Assembly (NCBI GenBank): GCA_051294375.1
Contig: JBJCIZ010000239.1
Coordinates: 4,593,834-4,657,833, forward strand
Reading direction: 5' to 3'
DNA length: 64,000 bases
Source of the DNA: Paraspadella gotoi
Lineage: Eukaryota; Chaetognatha
The notes beneath the pieces were generated by a model, which had not been told where the DNA came from, did not search any database, and saw nothing but the letters and a program-made list of their open reading frames with translations. A program made the translations under genes and the position numbers. This document shows positions 54,519 to 64,000 of the stretch, in pieces. How positions within the stretch are numbered: the first letter of the stretch is position 1; each line of letters begins with the position of its first letter.

Positions 54519-54870
54519 GTGATAATGAAAATGATAAAATAACTGACAATGCTGAAAAAAATGAAAATGATAAAATAACTGACAATGCTGAAAAAAATGA
54601 AAATGATAAAATAACTGACAATGTTAAATAAACTGAAAATGATAAAATAACTGAAAATAATATCTGATAATGATAAAATAATTGAAAATGATAAAAAATT
54701 GACAATGATAAAAAACTGACAATGATGAAATAACTGACTATGGTAAAAAATTGACAATGCTGAAAATAAATTAAAATAATGATAAAATAACTGACAATGA
54801 TAAAACAACTGACATTGATAATGAAAATAAACAATAATAAAATAAGAGACAATGATAAAATAACTGACAA
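54519..54870. repeat. 18-bp minisatellite
   Basis: Units of GATAAAATAACTGACAAT with variants; the first three form a near-perfect 36-bp higher unit containing GCTGAAAAAAATGAAAAT. Confidence 0.8.
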
Positions 54871-55027
54871 TTATAAAAAATGAATAATGATATTATAACT
54901 AAAAATGATAAAATAACTGACAATTATGACAATGAAAAATGGGCGATAAGGAAAAAGGATGAAAAAAGGATAATTGAGACGAAAACAAAGATGATTACGA
55001 CGACGACGACGACGACGACGACAATGA

Positions 55028-55622
55028 NNNNNNNNNNNNNNNNNNNNNNNNNNNNNNNNNNNNNNNNNNNNNNNNNNNNNNNNNNNNNNNNNNNNNNNNN
55101 NNNNNNNNNNNNNNNNNNNNNNNNNNNNNNNNNNNNNNNNNNNNNNNNNNNNNNNNNNNNNNNNNNNNNNNNNNNNNNNNNNNNNNNNNNNNNNNNNNNN
55201 NNNNNNNNNNNNNNNNNNNNNNNNNNNNNNNNNNNNNNAAGAAAGAAAGAAAGAGAGAAAGAAAGAAAGAAAAAAAAACAGAAAGAAAGAAAGAGTAAAA
55301 AGTAGAAAAACTATTTTTTGACGATGACCATAATANNNNNNNNNNNNNNNNNNNNNNNNNNNNNNNNNNNNNNNNNNNNNNNNNNNNNNNNNNNNNNNNN
55401 NNNNNNNNNNNNNNNNNNNNNNNNNNNNNNNNNNNNNNNNNNNNNNNNNNNNNNNNNNNNNNNNNNNNNNNNNNNNNNNNNNNNNNNNNNNNNNNNNNNN
55501 NNNNNNNNNNNNNNNNNNNNNNNNNNNNNNNNNNNNNNNNNNNNNNNNNNNNNNNNNNNNNNNNNNNNNNNNNNNNNNNNNNNNNNNNNNNNNNNNNNNN
55601 NNNNNNNNNNNNNNNNNNNNNN
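55028..55622. other. Two assembly gaps in repeat sequence
   Basis: N runs at 55028-55238 and 55336-55622, separated by 97 bases of GAAA-rich sequence, just after a (GAC)n tract. Confidence 0.95.
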
Positions 55623-56487
55623 TTCGAAAAAAGAAGAAGGAAGAAAAAAAAAGAGAAAAAGAAAAAAATAAGAAAATTCGAACGTTTAATATCTAATTAT
55701 AAAACTAGAATAGAAAATATTTTTTACTAGATGTTCCCCGAATTTCCAGAAGACAACGCTAATATCATAGTAGTAGAAGAATATAAAGTAAACAAATAAA
55801 TAGATTTAACATTTATTCAAATTATTTCTAACTTTATATGATTTTTTTAAAACTTAGTTTAATATAGTAAAACAAGTAACTTTGCAATTTTTTCAAAGTA
55901 ATTTTTTTCAAAGTTGAAAATAGCTCCGAGTTAATTTCCTTAAAATATTTTTAAAAATTAGTTAAATTATAAAAACAAAAGTTTGTTTGTTACAACTTTG
56001 ATTTTTTTTAAAAAATTTTATTTTGAGATAAAAACAGACATGTTTCTATCTAAAATTAAATCGGTGTCAAAAAAAAAATTCGTTTTTTTCTAATATTCCA
56101 ACACAACGAAATGAAAAGATTTACACATAATTAAAAAAACAATGAGTTTTCAATGAGTGGTGAGCATTTAATAAATTGTCGAATTTTGGAGAAAACAAAG
56201 GTACACAAAAGAAAACTAGCACAATTTAGATTTCGAGGCGAAGCTGTCCAAAAAAAATCTAAAGTATGTCAGAGTAAAATATACCGTCACAAAAAGATCA
56301 AGAAAATCCAGTCAAAAATGAAAACATTAAAAACATTAAACTATAAAACCGAAAAAAAGTGGAAAAGAAATAAAAACAACAAAACAAAAAAAAAACAAAA
56401 AAAACGAAAGGCGCTTAGACTCTGTCCACCCAAAAAAAATTGAAAAAAGTTAAAAGGAGAAATAAAAAAAGAAAGAGAAGTTAAATG

Positions 56488-56562
56488 GATGTGTCGCGAC
56501 TCGAACCCGGGACCTCTTGGCTCTTAGCCTCGCTTTCGAATTAGATTACGTCGAGAAATTTT
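56488..56562 (-). other. tRNA-like sequence, probably degenerate
   Basis: The minus strand has CCCGGGTTCGAGTCGCGAC, a good B box, preceded by GCGAGGCTAAGAGCCAAGAG, which can form an anticodon-like stem. The 5' and 3' ends do not pair well. It is a pseudo-tRNA or SINE head. Confidence 0.35.
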
Positions 56563-56738
56563 TGGAAAAAGGGGGTTGAGAGAGAGAGAGAGAGAGGGAG
56601 AGAGAGAGAGAGACAGAGAGAGAGACAACGGGTCAAGTGAGAGGGTCGGATTCGGTCGTGTCTAAAGTGGTAAGGGAGATTCCAAGTGAGACAGGTCACG
56701 TTGCGGGGATGAGGTCGGTCATGTGGGTAAGTTTTGGC

Positions 56739-56825
56739 TGGAGTGAGGCTGGGGTAAGGCGAGGCTGGAGTGAGGATGGGGTAAGGCAAGGCTGGAGTGA
56801 GGATGGGGTGAGGCTGGAATTTGGC
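56739..56825. repeat. GC-rich minisatellite
   Basis: About four copies of GGCTGGAGTGAGGATGGGGT with variants; no gene nearby. Confidence 0.75.
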
Positions 56826-57179
56826 CGAATTTGACTGTGGTAAATAGATGTTAAATGAATGGATACAGACATGAAAAAAATTGATATATAGATATAAATA
56901 CATTGGTAGATACATAGATATGAACTATTTGGAGGTATAAAAATAGTTGTATAAATTGATACATAATGGAATAGATAGATAATAAATAATAGATAATAAA
57001 AAAAATAAAAATATTGATAGATACAAGGATAGATGGATATATGCATATTTGAAGATGGATAGATAAAAAGATAGATAAGCTTATGTTGCCCAAAAGAAAG
57101 AAGGACTGCGTAGGAGACGAATTTTGGTGTTTTTTTTTGTGAGTCGTGATTCTGTTTTGAGTTTGTGAATCTCTGTGAT

Positions 57180-57487
57180 NNNNNNNNNNNNNNNNNNNNN
57201 NNNNNNNNNNNNNNNNNNNNNNNNNNNNNNNNNNNNNNNNNNNNNNNNNNNNNNNNNNNNNNNNNNNNNNNNNNNNNNNNNNNNNNNNNNNNNNNNNNNN
57301 NNNNNNNNNNNNNNNNNNNNNNNNNNNNNNNNNNNNNNNNNNNNNNNNNNNNNNNNNNNNNNNNNNNNNNNNNNNNNNNNNNNNNNNNNNNNNNNNNNNN
57401 NNNNNNNNNNNNNNNNNNNNNNNNNNNNNNNNNNNNNNNNNNNNNNNNNNNNNNNNNNNNNNNNNNNNNNNNNNNNNNNNNNNNNNN
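57180..57487. other. Assembly gap
   Basis: 308 N; the sequence resumes inside a tandem repeat of about 27-29 bases (TATTAAGTAGTAGTTTTTC) that runs to 57645. Confidence 0.95.
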
Positions 57488-57942
57488 ATTAGATCTTTTA
57501 ACCTAAAATATTAAGTAGTAGTTTTTCGTAAAAAAAATTAAAAATTAGATCTTTTAACCTAAAATATTAAGTAGTAGTTTTTCATAATTAATATTAAGTA
57601 GTAGTTTTTCATAGTTAATATTAAGTAGTAGTTTTTCATTGTTAATAAGCGTTGGATTTTCCATTTATCAATTTTATTGCTTGTGAAGTGATATTTTTTT
57701 AACGTCATCAATAAACCAGGAAGATTGTAATACAAACAGTGTAAAATCAAAACAATATTAGTTTTTAGTCCGATCGGATCCCGACTTTATAATTGACTTT
57801 GTCGGTCCCGTCGTTCCCACCCCAAAATCTTGTTGGTAAATAATTTAAATTGGAAAACAAAAAGACACATTTGTTTGAATGTTAAAAGTTTCCCTTTCTC
57901 CATCTCTCTCTGATTGATTGATTGATTGATTGGCTAAATTAT

Positions 57943-58030
57943 GCCAGTTGACCAAATTATCCCAGTTGACCAAATTATGCCGGTTGACCAAATTCTGCAT
58001 GTTGACCAAATTATGCCAGTTGACCAAATT
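57943..58030. repeat. 18-bp tandem repeat
   Basis: Five copies of CCAGTTGACCAAATTATG with one to three changes each. Confidence 0.85.
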
Positions 58031-58410
58031 AAAAGTCAAAAAATATTACCGTGATTCATCATCGGATTAGCTTATTACCGCTTAATTATCGTCGGCAGAT
58101 CCGTTTGCTCTTGTTTCAAATATATTTCGATTTATTCTTTAAGTAATCCACTGTTATTCACCATTCTGAAAATACATGTATGTATATATACAAATTAATA
58201 CAAAGTAACATTCTATTTTCCACGACTTTTTCGTAATCTCTTTTTTCTTTCATTATTTTCAATTCTTTTATATTTTTATTCACTTCATTTATTCTTTTTT
58301 TCTTGTTTAAAAATACTTTTTTCTTCTTTTTTTATGTAAGTTTTTTTTGCTTCGGATTCCAACTTTTCTCCACGATTGGTTTTTTATGTCTTTTACCATC
58401 ATTATCTCTC

Positions 58411-58444
<34 letters not shown>

Positions 58445-58927
58445 NNNNNNNNNNNNNNNNNNNNNNNNNNNNNNNNNNNNNNNNNNNNNNNNNNNNNNNN
58501 NNNNNNNNNNNNNNNNNNNNNNNNNNNNNNNNNNNNNNNNNNNNNNNNNNNNNNNNNNNNNNNNNNNNNNNNNNNNNNNNNNNNNNNNNNNNNNNNNNNN
58601 NNNNNNNNNNNNNNNNNNNNNNNNNNNNNNNNNNNNNNNNNNNNNNNNNNNNNNNNNNNNNNNNNNNNNNNNNNNNNNNNNNNNNNNNNNNNNNNNNNNN
58701 NNNNNNNNNNNNNNNNNNNNNNNNNNNNNNNNNNNNNNNNNNNNNNNNNNNNNNNNNNNNNNNNNNNNNNNNNNNNNNNNNNNNNNNNNNNNNNNNNNNN
58801 NNNNNNNNNNNNNNNNNNNNNNNNNNNNNNNNNNNNNNNNNNNNNNNNNNNNNNNNNNNNNNNNNNNNNNNNNNNNNNNNNNNNNNNNNNNNNNNNNNNN
58901 NNNNNNNNNNNNNNNNNNNNNNNNNNN
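58445..58927. other. Assembly gap after (CT)n
   Basis: 483 N following a (CT)n run. Similar microsatellite-edged gaps lie at 59212-59303 and 60437-60681; the last is entered as CT and left as GA. Confidence 0.95.
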
Positions 58928-59829
58928 TTTCAATGTAGTAAAAAATGTAGGAAAAAGTTGAAAAGGAAAAAAGACAAAAAACCCCACCATTTTTCAAAAA
59001 CTAGTATTTTCTATTTAAATAATAAAAGAAAATAAAATTGTTTTAAAAAAAATAAATGAAAAAACAGAAAGAACATATACCTAATAAAAAGAAGGCAAAT
59101 GAAGCAAATAAGAATAGTAAAAAAGAGAACACACACACACAAAAAGCAGAGATCAAGAAAAGCAAAACAGCCTGCGCAGCGAGAAAAAACACATACGTCA
59201 GAGAGAGAGAGNNNNNNNNNNNNNNNNNNNNNNNNNNNNNNNNNNNNNNNNNNNNNNNNNNNNNNNNNNNNNNNNNNNNNNNNNNNNNNNNNNNNNNNNN
59301 NNNAGAGAGAGAGAGAGAATTAATAATAAATTTGATCGTACACGCTGATTACTAACGAGCGATATCGCGTACAACTCACGTGGTGAAGGCATTAGATTGG
59401 TGCGCACAGTTGTACGTGCGTGGGATTCTACTAACGACAGTAAAACGTTGTGAAAAATTTCTGTTTTTAAACAGAAATTTGAATTTGAATTAAAATTCAA
59501 GTTTTAGTAAAATTAAAATTTTGAAAGTATCAATGATCATTGCTATATTAAATAAATTTAGTATTACTTCTGCAATAAATTCAGTGAGATATATTATTGA
59601 CATATTGACATATTTCTTGCATCATAAGACGACAAAATATGAGAATATGAGTTTTTATTACAAATTAAGATTCTAGATAAAACGATACAAAACTCATTTT
59701 TTATTTTTTTTGTGTAAATTTAGCTGTTTGAAAATATAATTTTGTTATTTGATTATGTATCTTTTTTTTAAATCTTTAAACAATTTAATAAAATAGTTTT
59801 TTAGAAGGATTTGTATCTAAATATAAAAT

Positions 59830-60005
59830 TAGTACAAGCAATATACAAATTATCCATTAATTTAATAAAAAAAATGTCTTGCCCCTGACTTTGGACAGGC
59901 TTTGGTGGTTTAAGGCCTCCATCACTTTTACAAGATAAGGACATAGCAGGTCCCTGCTAGCTTTCAATCAAGACTCTCTCTCAGTCTCCTTTATTCACTC
60001 CCAAA
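59830..60005 (-). repeat. Interspersed repeat A, copy 3
   Basis: On the minus strand it repeats copy 1, including GGGAGTGAATAAAGGAGACT, CCACCAAAGCCTGTCCAAAG and TTAAATTAATGGATAATTTG. It shows the element is mobile or dispersed. Confidence 0.65.
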
Positions 60006-60377
60006 GTACATGTATGTTAACTTTTGAGAAAGATAAAGACTGTCAAGCACGCATATAATTCAGATTTAACTAAAATAAATACTCTATTTTGATACAGAGC
60101 TCTAATTTCGTTGTTTTTACAAAATCCTGCCAAGCGAATGAAATGATAGAAAAAAACTGGAAATGAGAAAAAAAATGGCGAACGTCATCGACGTTGCCTA
60201 GCAACCGTCATCGCGTGATGTCACATTGACGTCAAACTGACTTCGACGCCCATTCCAATCCGCTAATGAGACGAAAGGATGTCAGAGAGAGAGGGAGAGA
60301 GAAAGAGAGAGAGAGATGATAGAGAGAGAGAGACGATCTGTCTTTATCTCGTTCGGGGTGACGTTAAATAAACTTGG

Positions 60378-60418
60378 ATGATGATCGGAATCGAACCTTT
60401 GACCCCGTCGATAGATGA
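60378..60418 (-). other. tRNA T-arm fragment cut by a gap
   Basis: The minus strand reads AAGGTTCGATTCCGATCATC, a B-box-like T arm and 3' end. The 5' half of any tRNA would lie in the (CT)n run and gap at 60419-60681. Confidence 0.3.
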
Positions 60419-62459
60419 GTCTCTCTCTCTCTCTCTNNNNNNNNNNNNNNNNNNNNNNNNNNNNNNNNNNNNNNNNNNNNNNNNNNNNNNNNNNNNNNNN
60501 NNNNNNNNNNNNNNNNNNNNNNNNNNNNNNNNNNNNNNNNNNNNNNNNNNNNNNNNNNNNNNNNNNNNNNNNNNNNNNNNNNNNNNNNNNNNNNNNNNNN
60601 NNNNNNNNNNNNNNNNNNNNNNNNNNNNNNNNNNNNNNNNNNNNNNNNNNNNNNNNNNNNNNNNNNNNNNNNNNNNNNNNNAGAGAGAGAGAGAGAGAAA
60701 GAGAGAAAGAGAGAGAGAGGATGTTTGTATTTCACGTCAGCGATGATGATTGTGACGACAAAGTTTACGATGACAATGATGATGATGACTATGATGATGA
60801 GAGAGATTTTTATGTTATCACTGATGATGTAGATCGAAGATGTCTCATGGGAACATTGGAACAACTCACAACATTAAGGTAACAAAATTTCAGATAATCG
60901 CAAAATTACAAAACCAGGACATCAAGCATCAAACCATTTCACAATCACATAATCACAATCACAATTCACCACACATTTATCAATTACTCAATATCAACAT
61001 CACATCATGTCACAGAATCTAACATTCACAGTGTCACAGAAAAACCTTTTCACACCATCAAAACACTGAACCATACAATCATCACACCATCACACTATCA
61101 CAACCTCACCCAATCAAACCATCACCCAATCAAACTATCAAAACATCATCCCTCAAACCATCACAACATCACACTATCACACCCCACAACATCAAACCAT
61201 CACAACATCACATCATCAAACTCTCACAACATCCCCCGCTTAAACTATTCCTCCTCATTTTTTCTCAAAAAATCTTTCACGATTTTCGTGTCTCGAAATT
61301 TTTAACTTTTTTCCTTTTTCTCTTCGGCTCCGTGAATAGAGAGGTTGTTGTCGTTGTCGTTGTTGTCGTTGTTTGTCGTCGTTTTTGTCATCATCCTTGT
61401 TCCAACTTTCGTCTTGTTCGTCTCATCGTCAACGTCGTTGTCGTTGTCGTGGTCATCGTCGTCGCCATCGTCATCCTCGTCTTCGTCTTTGTCTTCGTGG
61501 TCATCTTTGTCATCGTCATCGTCGTCGCCATCGTCGTCGTTCTCGCCGTCTTTGTCGTTTTTCTACTTTTTCCTTCCTTTTTCTTGAAGTTGTCGTCGTT
61601 CGTTGTCGTTCGTCGTCGTCGTCGTCCGTCCGTGCGTCCGTCCGTCCGTCTCTCCCGTTTTTTTGGTCTGGAAAGAGGAAATGAATTGCAAATTAAGACA
61701 AATGAGAAGAAACTGGCAGAAAAGCGGTAACATCTCTTGGAGAAGGAAAAGAGAGGGAAAAAGAAAGACGCGGGGGTGTCAAATGGAGAGAGAAGAGAGG
61801 GAGAAGAAAAAAGACAAGAGAGGAGAGAGAGAGCAAGAGGACGGGAGACTCGAGAGAGAGAGAGGAGAGAGAGAGAGATGGTTTGTTTTGGAGGGAAGAG
61901 AGAGAAGAGAAAAACGGGGCAGGAAACAAAATAAAAATTAGTAAGAAATTTAGTATTTTGTAATTGGAAAAGCAAAATTAAAACGAAAGAGAAGAAGAGA
62001 AGAGAGAAGATAAAGGAAAGAGAGAGAGAGACGAGAGAGACGAGAGAGAGATGAGGAAGAGGAGAGAGAGGAAGGAGAGGGATGCGGGGGAGGGAGAAGG
62101 GGGACGAGGGAGGAGAACGGGAGTGGGGTGAGAGAGGGAGGGGAGAGATGGAGGGAGGAGAGGAGCAGATTGAGAGAAAGAAGAGAGAGAGGAGAAATCA
62201 AAGCCTTCGCGGAGACCTGAGAGGTCTGAGAATTTTTTTCTGTTGTTTTCAGACGTTAATTGAAGGTTAAAAGTCACCGACCCGTGGCGAGAGAATATTG
62301 GCGAGAGAGAGAAGATAAGGAGAGAGAGAAAGAAGAAGAAAAGAGAGAGAAGGGAGAAGAGAGAAGAGAGAGAGGGGTCCCTTTCAGACATAGGAGACAA
62401 AGACGCAGAAATAAAAAATTGCATACGAGAGAGCCAAGAAAAAAAAAAAGGTAAAAGAG

Positions 62460-63080
62460 TAAAAAATGAGACCTAAATGAAGAGGAAGAGAGAAAATAAA
62501 AAAAAAATGAAAAGAAAAAAAAAAAGATAATGAAAAAGAAAAAAAGGAAGAAAAAGAAAAGAAATAAGAAAAAAAAAGGAAAGAAAAAAAGAAAGAAGAG
62601 AAAAAGAAAAAGAAAAGAAAAAAGAAAAGAAAAAAAAGAAAAATATAAATTAAAAGAAAAGAAAAAGAAAAGAAAAGAAAAAAAAGAAAAGAAAAGAAAA
62701 GAAAAGAAAAAAAATAAAAGAAAAGAAAAGAAAAGAAAAGAAAAGAGAAAAGAGAAAAAAAAGAAAAAAAAAAAAAAAAGAGGGAGGAAAAAAAGAAAAG
62801 AAAGAAAGAAAGTAAGAGAAAAGAAAAGAAAAAAAGAAATAAAAAAAAGAAAAGAATAAAAAGAAAAAAGGGAAAAGAAGAAAAAAAAAGAAAAGAAAAA
62901 GGAAAAGGGAAAAAGAAAAAAAAAAAAAAAAAGGTAAAACAAACAAAGAAAAGAAAAAAAAAAGAAAAAAAAAAAAGAAAAAAAAAAATAATATTTATAT
63001 ATAAAATTAAAATAAAAAAAAAAAGAGGAAAAGAAATAGAAAAAGAAAAGACCAAAAAAAAAGAAAAGAAAAAAAAAAAA
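62460..63080. repeat. (GAAAA)n purine tract
   Basis: About 600 bases of almost pure A and G, followed by pyrimidine tracts to the window end. No gene is supported from 61 to 64 kb. Confidence 0.85.
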
Positions 63081-63274
63081 CGGAATATATAAATATAATA
63101 TAAGAAGAAGAGGAAGAAAGAGAAGAAAAATCTCTCATTTACGATCGCCAGATTCTTTTTCTCCGCCTCTTTCTCCGTTATTCGGCCCTTCCTCTATTTT
63201 TGAGAGCTGCGGAATTATATCCCCTCTCCTCTCCTCTCATCTCTCTTCTCTCTCTCTCTCCTCATCCTCTCTCT

Positions 63275-63311
<37 letters not shown>

Positions 63312-63477
63312 CCGACGCCCAGATTGAGAATCGGGCTTTACATTCAATTCCTTTTTAATTCCATTACCATCAGACAAAAATTAACGACAATAAGACAAAT
63401 GGATATCCGGCTTTCTCTCTCTCTTCTCTCTCTCTTCTCTTTCTCTCCTCTCTTTCCCTCACCTCCTCCCTTCTCTC

Positions 63478-63510
<33 letters not shown>

Positions 63511-64000
63511 TTTTTCTCTCTCTCTCTCTTCTCTATTTCTCTCTCTCTAGTATCCCTTCTTATAACTTAAACCTTAAGATGTTTAAATTTTTTGTTTTAG
63601 TTTGGTGAGACAGTACACAACCATTTATATTCAAAAAAGCGCTCGAACGACCATCTATTTCACGTGATATAAAAAAAAACCCCAAAAAGACAGTGAAAAC
63701 CAAAAAAATAAAAACAAAAAGTTGTCTATGCGCCAAAATAAAATACCCATCCAAGCAGAAACTTTCCCGATTAATTTGAATCATTTATTTTGGGGTTTTT
63801 TCTACTTCTCTTTTTTCTTCTTCTTTCTTTCTTTCCTTCTCTCTCTCTCACTCTCTTCTTTCCGTTCTCGCTCTTTCTCTCTCTCCTCTCCTCTCTCTCC
63901 TCCTCCTCTCTCTCTCTCTCTCTTCTTCTCTCTCTCTCTCTCTCTCTTCTCTCTCTTCTCTTTTTCCCACATTCTTAGCCATCATTTTCATTCATGGACA

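Noticed and set aside
57943-58030. CRISPR-like direct repeats
   Set aside because: The units are contiguous without spacers, and the genome is animal.
62274-63055. Phe-rich membrane proteins on the minus strand
   Set aside because: They are translations of an almost pure A/G tract, open only because the tract lacks stops.

Overview
The window is nuclear DNA from an invertebrate animal. It is intron-rich, AT-rich and saturated with microsatellites ((CT)n/(GA)n, (GAC)n/(GTC)n, (TAA)n, GATA and AATC types). The CHST15-type sulfotransferase, the pikachurin-type EGF/laminin-G protein and the eukaryotic tRNA genes fit an arthropod, perhaps a crustacean, but nothing in the sequence fixes the species. 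No bacterial or organellar genes were seen.

Layout. (1) 1.76-8.12 kb, minus strand: a nearly complete ten-exon carbohydrate sulfotransferase gene (CHST15/GalNAc4S-6ST family) with signal anchor, Thr-rich stem, PAPS-binding motifs and stop codon. Its first intron is almost exactly one copy of a terminal-inverted-repeat element plus one copy of an 8-bp target-site-like repeat, the structure expected of an intron made by a transposon (an 'introner'). (2) 8.2-17 kb: simple repeats and an assembly patch that repeats its neighbour imperfectly. (3) 14.7-22.7 kb: ten tRNA genes of mixed isotype (iMet, Gly, Leu, Ser x2, Ile, Val, His, Asn, Thr), many with small insertions inside invariant parts, in sequence that looks like uncorrected long-read gap filling. 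(4) 26.9-46.6 kb, minus strand: a large gene for a secreted EGF/laminin-G protein, EGF-[EGF-LG]x3, the pikachurin (EGFLAM) C-terminal layout; twelve exons can be placed, including a GC-AG intron and a splice donor inside a 65-bp tandem repeat. (5) Inside its 8.6-kb intron (31.2-39.7 kb), on the plus strand: an unrecognised, frame-broken intronless coding region (34.7-36.2 kb), a tRNA-derived SINE, and an OAS-like nucleotidyltransferase gene or pseudogene (37.5-39.3 kb) with a partial second copy of one exon. (6) 46.7-64 kb: almost entirely low complexity, with long (GAC)n/(GTC)n tracts, short minisatellites and several sequencing gaps; no gene can be supported there.

The two main genes are each read from exon sequence, splice sites and reading phase; they encode a Golgi sulfotransferase and an extracellular-matrix protein and show no sign of being co-regulated. 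Repeated one- or two-base frame breaks in conserved coding and tRNA sequence mean that every pseudogene call here competes with assembly error.
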